This document shows, piece after piece, positions 27,011 to 35,451 of a stretch of 64,000 nt of DNA. The stretch is from Alphaproteobacteria bacterium AO1-B (lineage in GTDB: Bacteria; Pseudomonadota; Alphaproteobacteria; Rhizobiales; Stappiaceae), in contig MLAX01000001.1 of NCBI GenBank assembly GCA_001890945.1, positions 1,302,001 through 1,366,000 of the forward strand, read 5' to 3'. The notes under the pieces were generated by a model. It worked only from the letters and a program-made list of their open reading frames with translations, was not told the DNA's origin and searched no databases. The translations under genes and the position numbers were made by a program. Numbering within the stretch: the first letter of the stretch is position 1; the number at the start of each line of letters is the position of its first letter.

Positions 27011-28411
27011 CTAGACGGACGGATAGCAGAAGCTGTCGGTTGAGCAGTCCCCGCCCTCAAGCCGGATCTGGTGGCTGCGGTAGCCTTTCGGGAACTCGAC
27101 ATAGAAGTCTGGATCAAGCTCCAGTCCGCCGCCTTCTTGAACGTGGGCGACGACCATCGCGGCACCCCGTTCCCCTGGATAGAACTGGTCATCCCAGGTG
27201 GAGTAGAGCGAATTGGTCCAAAAGACCCGCTTTCCGTCGCGGCTGATCTCGACCATCTGCGGTCCGTACCCGAAATCCTTGCCGCTGGGATGTTTGGTTT
27301 TCTTGACGATCCCACCGATCTCGACCTTGCCGGCCAGTTTCGGGTTCATCGGGTCGGAGACGTCATACTGGTGCATTTCACCCTGGCCCCAGCACGAGAC
27401 ATACAGGTACTTGTCATCCAGGCTGAGATCGATGTCGGTAACCAGGGCCGGAACCGCGCCAAACCCGGCCAGCAATGGTGGCAGATCTTCGGCATCGGCC
27501 GGTTGAGGCGCAATGGTGATGGTTTTCTTGGCTTCGAACGTCCCGTCGTCGTTCCGCCACCAGGTGAAAATCGCGCCTTCCAGATTGGTCGTGTCGACGA
27601 CGACACCAACAAAGCCATACTGCTTGACCGGATCATGGGCGGGCCGGATCTCCAGCGCCATTTGATGGTTTTCACCCAGATCAATCGTCTGGATGTTTTT
27701 CCGGCCGCGCAGATCCCAGAAGTGAATCTTGTGGCCGTATTTGTTGCTGAGAAGATCTTCCGGGACGATGCCGTTTTCGAATTGTGGCGGCAGCGCCCAC
27801 TCGGATGAGACCATGTAGTCGCGCGGCAGGTTCCACCAGAAATCATAGTGTTTGTCCTGGATGCCGCGTTCGATCTCATACCGGCCGATGATTTCGAATG
27901 TTTGGCAGTCCATGATGAAAATACCGGGAGGCCCGTCTGTTCCGTCCTCACCGCCGCCGCCAAGGGTGGAGACGTAAATGCCTTCCGGACCGCAATGGAT
28001 GGTATGTGGGCGGGAGTAACCTGTCTTTTCAAAGACTTCTTCCGGCTCGATGATCTTGTGGATCTTGGCCTTGAGCGGCTCCTTGACATCAATCACGTAA
28101 ATCCGGCTCGACCGGATGCCGGGAATGATGAGATAGCGGCGCTCGAGGAATGCATGCCCTGTCAAAGGGGAGAGGGCGGAGGAACAGGCGTTCCAACCAA
28201 AATGGTGAAATTCATCGCCCGTGTTGGGCATCATGACGGAGTGCAGAATTTGTCCGTAAGTCTTTGACTTCGGATCGACATCAACGACGGCCAGACCGTC
28301 GGGCTGCGAAAAATCCGGGCTCAGCATCAAAGTGAAAGCGAGCGTTTCCGCAGGGGCTTCCATGGCGATTTTCGGCGACGCATAAAACGTCGGATCTGGT
28401 CTGACTGTCAT
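27011..28411 (-). CDS. mtoX: SBP56-family protein, probable methanethiol oxidase
   Basis: A 466-residue member of the selenium-binding protein 56 family, bacterial members of which (MtoX) oxidise methanethiol to formaldehyde, hydrogen sulfide and peroxide with copper. Family marks are DEFHHFGWNACSSAL (about 66-80), RYLIIPGIRSSRIYVID, SRPHTIHCGPEGIYVSTLGG, YDFWWNLPRDYMVSSEW, EGAIFTWWRNDDG and SHQIRLEGGDCSTDSFCYP at the C-terminus. No N-terminal signal peptide is visible, although some characterised bacterial methanethiol oxidases are periplasmic. The ATG at 28411 follows GGGAGGAAAAGC. It is followed closely by a histidine-containing membrane protein. Fits an organism meeting dimethylsulfoniopropionate-derived methanethiol. 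Confidence 0.88.
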   Translation of the reverse strand: MTVRPDPTFYASPKIAMEAPAETLAFTLMLSPDFSQPDGLAVVDVDPKSKTYGQILHSVMMPNTGDEFHHFGWNACSSALSPLTGHAFLERRYLIIPGIRSSRIYVIDVKEPLKAKIHKIIEPEEVFEKTGYSRPHTIHCGPEGIYVSTLGGGGEDGTDGPPGIFIMDCQTFEIIGRYEIERGIQDKHYDFWWNLPRDYMVSSEWALPPQFENGIVPEDLLSNKYGHKIHFWDLRGRKNIQTIDLGENHQMALEIRPAHDPVKQYGFVGVVVDTTNLEGAIFTWWRNDDGTFEAKKTITIAPQPADAEDLPPLLAGFGAVPALVTDIDLSLDDKYLYVSCWGQGEMHQYDVSDPMNPKLAGKVEIGGIVKKTKHPSGKDFGYGPQMVEISRDGKRVFWTNSLYSTWDDQFYPGERGAAMVVAHVQEGGGLELDPDFYVEFPKGYRSHQIRLEGGDCSTDSFCYPSV

Positions 28412-28590
28412 GCTTTTCCTCCCTTAGCGCCTGTGCCTGGCCGCCTCAAAATCGGGCGGATTTAACCTCAGGTGACAGGCGCAATTGGAAGTAAACGCGC
28501 GGGTTCGGCAGCGGTCAAGAAAAATGACTTCCGCAGCGTCTTCATTTGGTTGCTTGGGGTTGCTGTTAAGCTGGTCCGGCTGACCCAGCT

Positions 28591-29355
28591 TTAGGAGCCT
28601 GTAGCAGCCTGGTCCTGAAACCTCTTGATCCAGTCAGCGTTGATGCTGTCTGCGAGTTTGGCAACGCCGGGTTGGACAGGGTCTGCGGCAGATGTTGGAA
28701 GGCCAAGTGCGGTCAGGATCTTCTTAAGACCGGCTTGCGGGTCGGTACACAGATCGTTGTAAGACAAGCGAAGCGGCTCAATAGCCTGCTCGGTAAACCA
28801 GTCGTTCCAATCCCGATCGAATTGAATGAACTGATCGCGGCAGTCTTTCAATGCTGCAAAATCATACACAGGATCAGCAGGAGGCGAGAGACGTTCCAGC
28901 TCCGAGCCATCGGCGGCCCTGTGCCATAGACCGCTTTGTTGTGCTTTGACGAAAGAAACCGCCTGGGAGAGCTTGTCCGGTCGTGTGAGGTGAACGAACA
29001 GTGTGCGGCCAAACACGGCATCAAAACGGGCCCTGTCCGTTGGTTCATCTTGGCAAAGAGTACGGAGCTGGCGGAAGAAGAAGTCGAAGCTGTGCCGCTG
29101 GAGCCGCAGTCCGAACAGACCTTTGTTTGCGGTTCCTTGTTCGATCGCGGTATCAATCAAGAGCCTCAGGTACTCCAACTCGCTCATTCCAGCCGGGCGG
29201 GAGACGCCGAGATCAGACGCCCAGTTCCCAAGATCAGGTTCGTGAAAGTAGGATTCCGGGTAACCGGCTACACCGGTCTCGGCGAGCATCTTGCAAAGCA
29301 GAGTACTTCCGCTTCGAGGAGAGGTGCATAGAACGTACGACTGAAATTCTGACAT
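28591..29355 (-). CDS. Stf0-type sulfotransferase
   Basis: A 254-residue protein related to Stf0 trehalose 2-sulfotransferase. The 5'-phosphosulfate loop is in VLCTSPRSGSTLLCKMLAE (about 8-26), followed by GVAGYPESYFHEPDL, and the 3'-phosphate motif region is FVHLTRPDKLSQAVSFVKA. PAPS-dependent transfer of sulfate to a sugar or other hydroxyl is expected. ATG 29355 is used; the TTG just before it gives one more residue. The acceptor is unknown; no trehalose or capsule genes are adjacent. The sulfate transporter SulP lies two genes away, which may be coincidence. Confidence 0.85.
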   Translation of the reverse strand: MSEFQSYVLCTSPRSGSTLLCKMLAETGVAGYPESYFHEPDLGNWASDLGVSRPAGMSELEYLRLLIDTAIEQGTANKGLFGLRLQRHSFDFFFRQLRTLCQDEPTDRARFDAVFGRTLFVHLTRPDKLSQAVSFVKAQQSGLWHRAADGSELERLSPPADPVYDFAALKDCRDQFIQFDRDWNDWFTEQAIEPLRLSYNDLCTDPQAGLKKILTALGLPTSAADPVQPGVAKLADSINADWIKRFQDQAATGS

Positions 29356-29385
29356 CAAAATGGGCTTTATAAATGTATGTTGAGC

Positions 29386-31200
29386 TTACGGGAGGATCCG
29401 CAGAACGGTCACCGGTTCGTCCCGGCCTTTTACCTTGTGCGGTCCAATAGGTTCAAGGTCAAGGTTGTCCGAAAGCGAAGCTGCAACTTCTTCGGACGCC
29501 GTGATAATCACATCCGCGTTCGCGTCGATCTCCTTGCCGAGGCTTTCAAGGCGGGCGGCGATGTTTACCGTATCGCCGATCACCGTGTAATTGACCCGCT
29601 CCGGCGCGCCGATGTCGCCGACAACCAATGGGCCGATATGAAGTCCGATGCGGATACGCACGGGTTTTTGGCCGCGCTCGACGCGTTCCAAATTGTCCTG
29701 ACGGATTGCGGCGGCGATGCCGACGGCCGCGGTGGCAGCCGCTCCTGCCGGATTGTCGAGTGTTTCCGGCGCACCCCAGAAGGCCATCACCGCATCGCCG
29801 ATGTATTTGTCGATCGTGCCGTTTTGTTTGGCAATCTCCGCCCCGATCAGAGACAGGTGGTGGTTGACGAACGCGGCGGTTTCGGCCGCGGACATACCCT
29901 CGGAGAGGGATGTATAGCCCGCGATATCGGTGAAGAGCACCGCAACCTCGCGCTCTTCCGGAGGCGTTTCCGTCCGGCCTTCCTGCAGAAGGCGTTTGAC
30001 CAGGCTCGTTGGAACGTACCGGTTAAAGGCCTTGAGGCCCGCGACCATGGAATTGAAGCCTTTTGAAAGATCGTCGAGTTCGCGGATCGTGCTTGGCGGC
30101 AAGTCCTCCACTTTCCCAAGGTTCAAGTCCGCAACATCCTTTGCCGCGACGGACGCCCTTTTGACAGGCACCGAGATCCGGCGTGCAAGGAGACCCGACC
30201 CCAGCAGAGAAATCCCAAGCAGGCCAAGGCCGGTGAGCGCAGCGCTCGACAGCTGGTTTATGGAGTGCTCCAGAAAATCCGCCGGAAAATGAACACCGAT
30301 GCGCACGGGCAGCCCCCGGAACCGTCGATTTTCATCCTCCAGGACGAGAAACCGCTTTTCACCGTTCTCGTCATAACCGGAGTACAGTGTGTCGCGCGGG
30401 TTGAGGTCGTAGGTCCGGTTGCCGATCTGCCTGAGTTCAGAAAATCCGGCGAGAAACGGATCTGGCACATCGTCGACATCCACCAGAATGTTGTCGGCGC
30501 TGAGATCTGCAAAATGATGGTTGAGACCTGGGTGGGCGATGATCTCGGTGGTGCCCACTTCCATCAGGAAAACAGTAACGTCGTCGTCTGAGAGATACCG
30601 GGTGATGTCCGACATCCGGTAAAGGGACATTCCGAGGATGATACTGCCGAGATACTCATCCGCCTCGTGAAGCGGTTTGACGTAAAGCAGGTACGTGTTG
30701 TCGCGTTCAGGAAGGAAGATGGGCTTGCTCCAGAACGAGGAGTAGGTTGAGCGCGCCCGGTTGAAGATCGGGGCAACAAGCGGTTCGTCCAAGTTCACCG
30801 AAAACGTCTCGGACAAGAGCGTGCCATCGCCAGGGCCGCGGTCAACCATAAGTCCCGCGCCATCGGCGTCAATCAGCAGCGAGAAGGACACAAAATCCAG
30901 CGGAGCGAGAGACCCGAAGAGGTACTGTTCGGCCTTGTCGGTGTCATCAAAACTGAGCGTTCCCATGTCGAGCGCGCGCGCTGTGTACCGAGCAGTCTTT
31001 CGGATCGCATAAAGCTGTTCGGCAACCGCAGCTTCCAGACCGTCCATGCCATTGTCGATGAGCTCTCCACCCAGCTCCCGCACGACGTCTCTGGAAATGA
31101 CGGCCTGGACAACAAGGACGGCACCGGCTGTCAAAAGAACGAACAGACCCAAGACAGTTGTCAGGGCCGGTGTTATGCGAAACTTTTTGGCGTGAGACAC
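29386..31200 (-). CDS. membrane-bound class III adenylate/guanylate cyclase with periplasmic sensor
   Basis: About 604 residues. Transmembrane helix at 10-35 (PALTTVLGLFVLLTAGAVLV), a periplasmic region of about 270 residues with Cache-like features, a second helix near 320-345, HAMP (ARRISVPVKRASVAAKDV), then the cyclase domain from about 410: VLFTDIAGYTSLSEG with the metal aspartate, NGTIDKYIGDAVMAFWG with the second aspartate, and RIRIGLHIGPLVVGDIG to YTVIGDTVNIAARLE. The metal and transition-state residues appear intact, so cAMP or cGMP synthesis is expected. The start is uncertain: GTG 31200 or GTG 31242; the latter lies only 12 bases from a terminator. No strong ribosome site for either. 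Confidence 0.88.
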   Translation of the reverse strand: MSHAKKFRITPALTTVLGLFVLLTAGAVLVVQAVISRDVVRELGGELIDNGMDGLEAAVAEQLYAIRKTARYTARALDMGTLSFDDTDKAEQYLFGSLAPLDFVSFSLLIDADGAGLMVDRGPGDGTLLSETFSVNLDEPLVAPIFNRARSTYSSFWSKPIFLPERDNTYLLYVKPLHEADEYLGSIILGMSLYRMSDITRYLSDDDVTVFLMEVGTTEIIAHPGLNHHFADLSADNILVDVDDVPDPFLAGFSELRQIGNRTYDLNPRDTLYSGYDENGEKRFLVLEDENRRFRGLPVRIGVHFPADFLEHSINQLSSAALTGLGLLGISLLGSGLLARRISVPVKRASVAAKDVADLNLGKVEDLPPSTIRELDDLSKGFNSMVAGLKAFNRYVPTSLVKRLLQEGRTETPPEEREVAVLFTDIAGYTSLSEGMSAAETAAFVNHHLSLIGAEIAKQNGTIDKYIGDAVMAFWGAPETLDNPAGAAATAAVGIAAAIRQDNLERVERGQKPVRIRIGLHIGPLVVGDIGAPERVNYTVIGDTVNIAARLESLGKEIDANADVIITASEEVAASLSDNLDLEPIGPHKVKGRDEPVTVLRILP

Positions 31201-31254
31201 TGTGCTGGTTTGTCTTTCTTGTTTGCATGCTGCTTGTCTCACCGAGTTAGAATC

Positions 31255-31293
31255 AAGAAACCCCGCAAGGTCAATGACCCTGCGGGGTTTCTG
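31255..31293 (-). terminator. terminator of the sulP transcript
   Basis: Near-perfect hairpin with arms GAAACCCCGC and GCGGGGTTTC plus an inner GGTC/GACC pair, followed on the minus strand by TTTCTTGATT. It lies about 45 bases after the SulP stop and separates it from the cyclase gene. Confidence 0.85.
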
Positions 31294-31338
31294 TCTAACT
31301 ATTCAGGTGGATCGCTCGCCAGCCCGAAGCAGTGTTTC

Positions 31339-32937
31339 TTATTTTGCTTTTTCAGGCGTGTCGAACGTGTGGCCGTAATCGACAGCGATTTCGTAGTCCG
31401 GGTCTTCCAGTACGGAGACCTCCACCAGATTGCCGGCCTTGTTCAAAAGCCTCTGACAGTCAGGCGACAGGTGACGCAGGTGCAGGCGCTTGCCAGCCGC
31501 CAGATATTTGGAAGCCAGCGCATCGATTGCTTCCAGGCCCGAATGGTCGACAACGCGGCTGTCCATGAAGTCGACAACCACGTCTTCCGGATCGTTCTGC
31601 GGATTGAACAGATCGACAAATCCGGTCGTGGAGCCAAAGAACAGCGGGCCTTCCAGGCGGTAGACCTTCCAGCCTTCCTTGCTCTTGCCGATCTTGGCGT
31701 TGATGCGGCTTGCCGCATTCCAGGCATAGGCGAGGGCTGAGATGATCACGCCGACAACCACCGCGACGGCAAGGTCGGCATAAACAGTTACGCCCGTGAC
31801 GATAATCATCACCAACGCGTCGGTCAGCGGGATCTTGTGCATGATCTTCAAGCTGGTCCAGGCGAAGGTGCCGATGACCACCATGAACATGACGCCGACC
31901 AGCGCGGCAACCGGGATCTGCTCGATCAGGGAAGAGGCAACCACGATAAACGACAAGAGGAACAGCGCCGCAGCGATACCGGAGATCCGGGTGCGGGCGC
32001 CGGATTTCACGTTGATCATCGACTGGCCGATCATGGCACAACCACCCATGCCGCCGAAGAAGCCGGTGACGATGTTTGCCGTCCCTTGAGCAACACATTC
32101 CTTGGAGGCACCGCCCTTGGTGTTGGTCATGTCCGCAACGAGGTTCAGCGTCAGAAGGGATTCAATCAGGCCAATCGCGGCGAGAATGATCGCATAGGGC
32201 AAAATGATCTGTAGCGTTTCAAGGTTCAGCGGGACCATCGGAATGTGGAACGTCGGCAAGCCGCCGGCAATGGACGCAAGATCGCCAACTGAACGGGTGT
32301 CCAGGCCGAGGCCCAGGACCAGGCCGGAAACAACGAGAATCCCCGCAAGTGGTGCTGGAAACGCCTTTGTAAATCTGGGGAGCAGGTAAATTACAGCCAT
32401 GGTCAACGCGATCAGGCCAAGCATCAGGTAGAGCTGCGAGCCGGTCATCCATTCCTGGCCGCCGGCACCGTCCGGAACCTTGAACTGGCCGAGCTGGGCA
32501 AGGAAAATCACGATGGCAAGGCCGTTGACGAAGCCGAGCATGACCGGGTGCGGCACCATGCGGATGAACTTGCCCCAGCGCAATACGCCAACGGCGATCT
32601 GAATGATCCCCATTAACACGACGGTGGCGAAAAGGTATTCAACACCGTGTTGGGCAACAAGCGAGACCATCACGACGGCAAGTGCGCCGGTTGCGCCGGA
32701 GATCATGCCCGGGCGGCCGCCGATGCAGGCTGTGATCAGACCGACAAAAAAAGCGGCATAGAGGCCAACCAGTGGATTGACGCCCGCCACAAAAGCGAAA
32801 GCAACGGCTTCCGGCACCAATGCGAGTGCAACGGTCAGGCCGGCAAGGAGTTCGGTTTTGATGCGCGCAGCATCGAGTTTTGTCGATTGAACAGGCGCAA
32901 CGGCCTCGGCTCGTCCGGTCAAGGCGGGCTCCAACAT
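31339..32937 (-). CDS. SulP-family anion transporter with STAS domain
   Basis: A 532-residue inner-membrane protein. The transport core (about 28-410) opens ELLAGLTVALALVPEAVAFA and includes GLYAAFFVGLITACIGGRPG and GGMGGCAMIGQSMINVKSG, with many hydrophobic helices. A cytoplasmic STAS domain lies at about 430-520, with VVVDFMDSRVVDHSGLEAID as its core. SulP proteins move sulfate, bicarbonate, molybdate or dicarboxylates. Substrate cannot be told; the length and GG-rich middle helices also fit bicarbonate-type (BicA-like) members. Its transcript ends at a strong terminator. No clear Shine-Dalgarno before the ATG at 32937. Confidence 0.92.
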   Translation of the reverse strand: MLEPALTGRAEAVAPVQSTKLDAARIKTELLAGLTVALALVPEAVAFAFVAGVNPLVGLYAAFFVGLITACIGGRPGMISGATGALAVVMVSLVAQHGVEYLFATVVLMGIIQIAVGVLRWGKFIRMVPHPVMLGFVNGLAIVIFLAQLGQFKVPDGAGGQEWMTGSQLYLMLGLIALTMAVIYLLPRFTKAFPAPLAGILVVSGLVLGLGLDTRSVGDLASIAGGLPTFHIPMVPLNLETLQIILPYAIILAAIGLIESLLTLNLVADMTNTKGGASKECVAQGTANIVTGFFGGMGGCAMIGQSMINVKSGARTRISGIAAALFLLSFIVVASSLIEQIPVAALVGVMFMVVIGTFAWTSLKIMHKIPLTDALVMIIVTGVTVYADLAVAVVVGVIISALAYAWNAASRINAKIGKSKEGWKVYRLEGPLFFGSTTGFVDLFNPQNDPEDVVVDFMDSRVVDHSGLEAIDALASKYLAAGKRLHLRHLSPDCQRLLNKAGNLVEVSVLEDPDYEIAVDYGHTFDTPEKAK

Positions 32938-33205
32938 ATCTAGCGTGTGTTTGGCAGGTCTTGGGCCGCGGTTTGGCCCCCCACGGCAGACTGACCTCAG
33001 TCAAGTTGCTTGTCTTTTACTGGAAATATTGCGCCGCAGCAAGGCGCGCTGTGCCGGGCAGCCATGCAACGGCGGGAACCCGCCGGTTTCAACAAATACT
33101 CCCTGTAAGAAATGCTTAGAATTTCGAGAAGTATTTCTGAAAGTTCTTGGGTTTTGAAATCATTATCTTTTTTGTGATTTTTAATCTTATTGTACGAAAA
33201 GAAAA

Positions 33206-33967
33206 ATGGTGCGGCGGAATACGCAGTTCATGTTGTGTCGTTTCTATACATTTTGCTTTGTGGTGTTGGTTTGGGCTGCTCCTTCTCAGGCAGAGCAGGA
33301 CACGCTCGTGATTTCGACGATCGAAAACTCGCCGTTGACCGAGATTGTCGAGATCATCATGACACAAGCCTATGACCGCTTGGGCATTCCGATTGAGATC
33401 TATCCAACGTCTGGAAACAGGTCTTTGGTGGTGTCCTCAAGCGGCAAGGTTGATGGCGAGCTTGTTCGAATTGGTGCAGTCAAAGAGCATTATCCTACCT
33501 TGGTGCAAGTGCCGGTCCCGAACATGGAATTGAAAGGGGTCGTCTATGTGCGCGTGGCCGACAAGGATCAGATTGTAACCGGAAATCTTGCGAAGCTGCG
33601 TGTGGGCTATCTGGAAGGGATTGTTCAAGCCGAACAGTTTACACAGGGTTTTGAGAACTTGTGGGCCGGACAGTCGGAGATCGAGTTATTTCGTCTGCTG
33701 GCAGCTGGTCGTCTCGACGCGGTCGTCAGTGATCAAATCGATGGCGCGCTGGCCATTGCCGAACTTGGTCTGACAAATGTCGTTCCTCTGGGGCGGCCCT
33801 TCCAGGTGGAACCGATGTTTCACTATCTGCATGAAAAGCATGCGGCGCTTTCACCGCAACTGGCCTCTATTCTGGCAGAGATGCGCGGCAGTGGTGAGTT
33901 GGAGAAAATCGTGGAGACCGCTCTGGAAACCATGATCACCGGTCAAGGCGACCCTAGCGCTAATTAG
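33206..33967 (+). CDS. orphan periplasmic solute-binding-like protein (SBP family 3), copy 1
   Basis: A 253-residue exported protein: signal peptide to about residue 29 (ending APSQA), then an SBP family 3 fold with TLVISTIENSPLTEIVEIIM, an inner lobe SGNRSLVVSSSGKVDGELVR, and LRVGYLEGIVQAEQF followed by ELFRLLAAGRLDAVVSDQI, the usual hinge crossing. No ABC permease or ATPase is adjacent. It shares motifs with the gene at 37482 (xNRSxxxxxSGxxDGEL(V/L)RI). It converges with a nucleotide cyclase gene. Such stand-alone proteins may present a ligand to a membrane sensor. Upstream is unusually AT-rich; the ribosome site is weak. Confidence 0.8.
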   Translation: MVRRNTQFMLCRFYTFCFVVLVWAAPSQAEQDTLVISTIENSPLTEIVEIIMTQAYDRLGIPIEIYPTSGNRSLVVSSSGKVDGELVRIGAVKEHYPTLVQVPVPNMELKGVVYVRVADKDQIVTGNLAKLRVGYLEGIVQAEQFTQGFENLWAGQSEIELFRLLAAGRLDAVVSDQIDGALAIAELGLTNVVPLGRPFQVEPMFHYLHEKHAALSPQLASILAEMRGSGELEKIVETALETMITGQGDPSAN

Positions 33968-33992
33968 GTTTGTTCTGCTGTCCGCCGGCAGA

Positions 33993-35333
33993 TCAGTCCG
34001 GACGCCACGTCCATATCGGCCAACTGCCGGGAATGCCCTTGAGTTGATGTTCACCTGAAAGGGTCAGTTCTATTTCATCTGACGTTTGTGCAACGCCGGT
34101 GTCGGCGATGATCGCAGCATTCAGGTCCTTGCCCAATGTTTCTAGCCGGGCCGCCCGATTGACGGTTTCCCCGTAAACAGTGAACGCCTGGCGCTCAGAG
34201 GAACCGACACTGCCGGCCGCCAGCGGGCCACTGGCAAGGCCAACACGTAAGGCGAAGTCCTGCCGGCGGGCTTGCGCCACAAGGTCGTGCGCGCAGGCAA
34301 GCGCAGCTTTCTCAGGCTCATCCATCGGGATCGGCGTGTTGAATGTGGCAAGCAAACCGTCGCCTGTGAACAAAATGACGACACCGTTGTGCCGGGATAC
34401 GCAGGTTGCCGCGTGATCGAGAAAGGTGTTGAGCCGGTCGATCACCTCAGTCGGGGGTTTGCCGGACGCGAAGTCTGAAAACCCGGCAATGTCAGCCACC
34501 AATACCACGCCCTCCACTTCATGAGGGACCAGTGCCTTTGTATCGTTCACCAGCTGCAAGGCCACCGCTTCAGGAACGTATTTGCCGAGGATACCTGTTG
34601 CATGTTCCCTAGCGGCCTGTTCGCCTGCCCGGGCTTCCTCTGCGGCCAATTGTGCAAAAAACACCCGGCGTGCCCTATAAACGGCAAGGGCCAGAATGCC
34701 AGCGGTTGTGAGCACCATACCGCTTTCCACGATGCGGTTGCCGGTACCGACAAAGTCGGGGGACAAAAACAAGGTCGCGTAGTCGTTCGCGTCGGCATTG
34801 AGAGGCATGTCGGCCCACTCCAATCGGCGCGGCATGTCCTGAATGACAAAAGTGAAGGCGCTTGCCCAACCAGTAACGGCGACAGCGCCACACCACAACA
34901 CAAGCCGCCATGACAAGGAAAGACAGGCCATGGCAATGATCGGAAAGAAGACGTGTACCCCCCATGCCTTAAAGGCATAGATTTGAGGGATGTCGCTACC
35001 GGACCGAACCGGAACCAGAGCAAACACGGCACAGATTGCCAAGATGTCCGCCGAATAGATCGCGTACTTCAGCCACCACTGATCATACCGGGTACCAACG
35101 ACGGAATACGTCGTCGCCCCCAGTAATGTGAGCCCGATCAATATAGCGTATGCGGACGTGGCGATCGGTGTGCCGGCCATAAATCCGACGCCGATCCACC
35201 AAGCTGCGAAAACGCCAATGGCAAGGGTCCGGCACAGAACCGCAAGTCTTAAACCCGTCTGTTCGGCGCGCTTTAACGCTGCCGAACCATCAGGGTTTTG
35301 TGTCGTGTCCTTATGCGCGATCCGCGTCAGCAT
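33993..35333 (-). CDS. membrane-bound class III adenylate/guanylate cyclase
   Basis: A 446-residue protein. About five to six transmembrane helices fill residues 28-225, without a large periplasmic domain, then a coiled segment (AQLAAEEARAGEQAAREHA) leads to a cyclase domain from about 255: VVLVADIAGFSDFASG with the first metal aspartate, NGVVILFTGDGLLATFN with the second, RVGLASGPLAAGSVG and FTVYGETVNRAARLE. Catalytic residues appear complete. It is convergent with the first orphan binding protein and 118 bases from the SPFH gene. Second cyclase within 5 kb; the layout differs from the Cache-HAMP one, so they are not recent duplicates. Confidence 0.88.
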   Translation of the reverse strand: MLTRIAHKDTTQNPDGSAALKRAEQTGLRLAVLCRTLAIGVFAAWWIGVGFMAGTPIATSAYAILIGLTLLGATTYSVVGTRYDQWWLKYAIYSADILAICAVFALVPVRSGSDIPQIYAFKAWGVHVFFPIIAMACLSLSWRLVLWCGAVAVTGWASAFTFVIQDMPRRLEWADMPLNADANDYATLFLSPDFVGTGNRIVESGMVLTTAGILALAVYRARRVFFAQLAAEEARAGEQAAREHATGILGKYVPEAVALQLVNDTKALVPHEVEGVVLVADIAGFSDFASGKPPTEVIDRLNTFLDHAATCVSRHNGVVILFTGDGLLATFNTPIPMDEPEKAALACAHDLVAQARRQDFALRVGLASGPLAAGSVGSSERQAFTVYGETVNRAARLETLGKDLNAAIIADTGVAQTSDEIELTLSGEHQLKGIPGSWPIWTWRPD

Positions 35334-35451
35334 GCCAGGTCAAAAGGCTCTTGGGGTTGGCCATTCTCCAACACATAAGGTCTGACACGGCGTTTGCACA
35401 GGTGCAGCCGCACTGGCAATCGCGGCACAGGCAATTCAGCGATGGCCGCGC

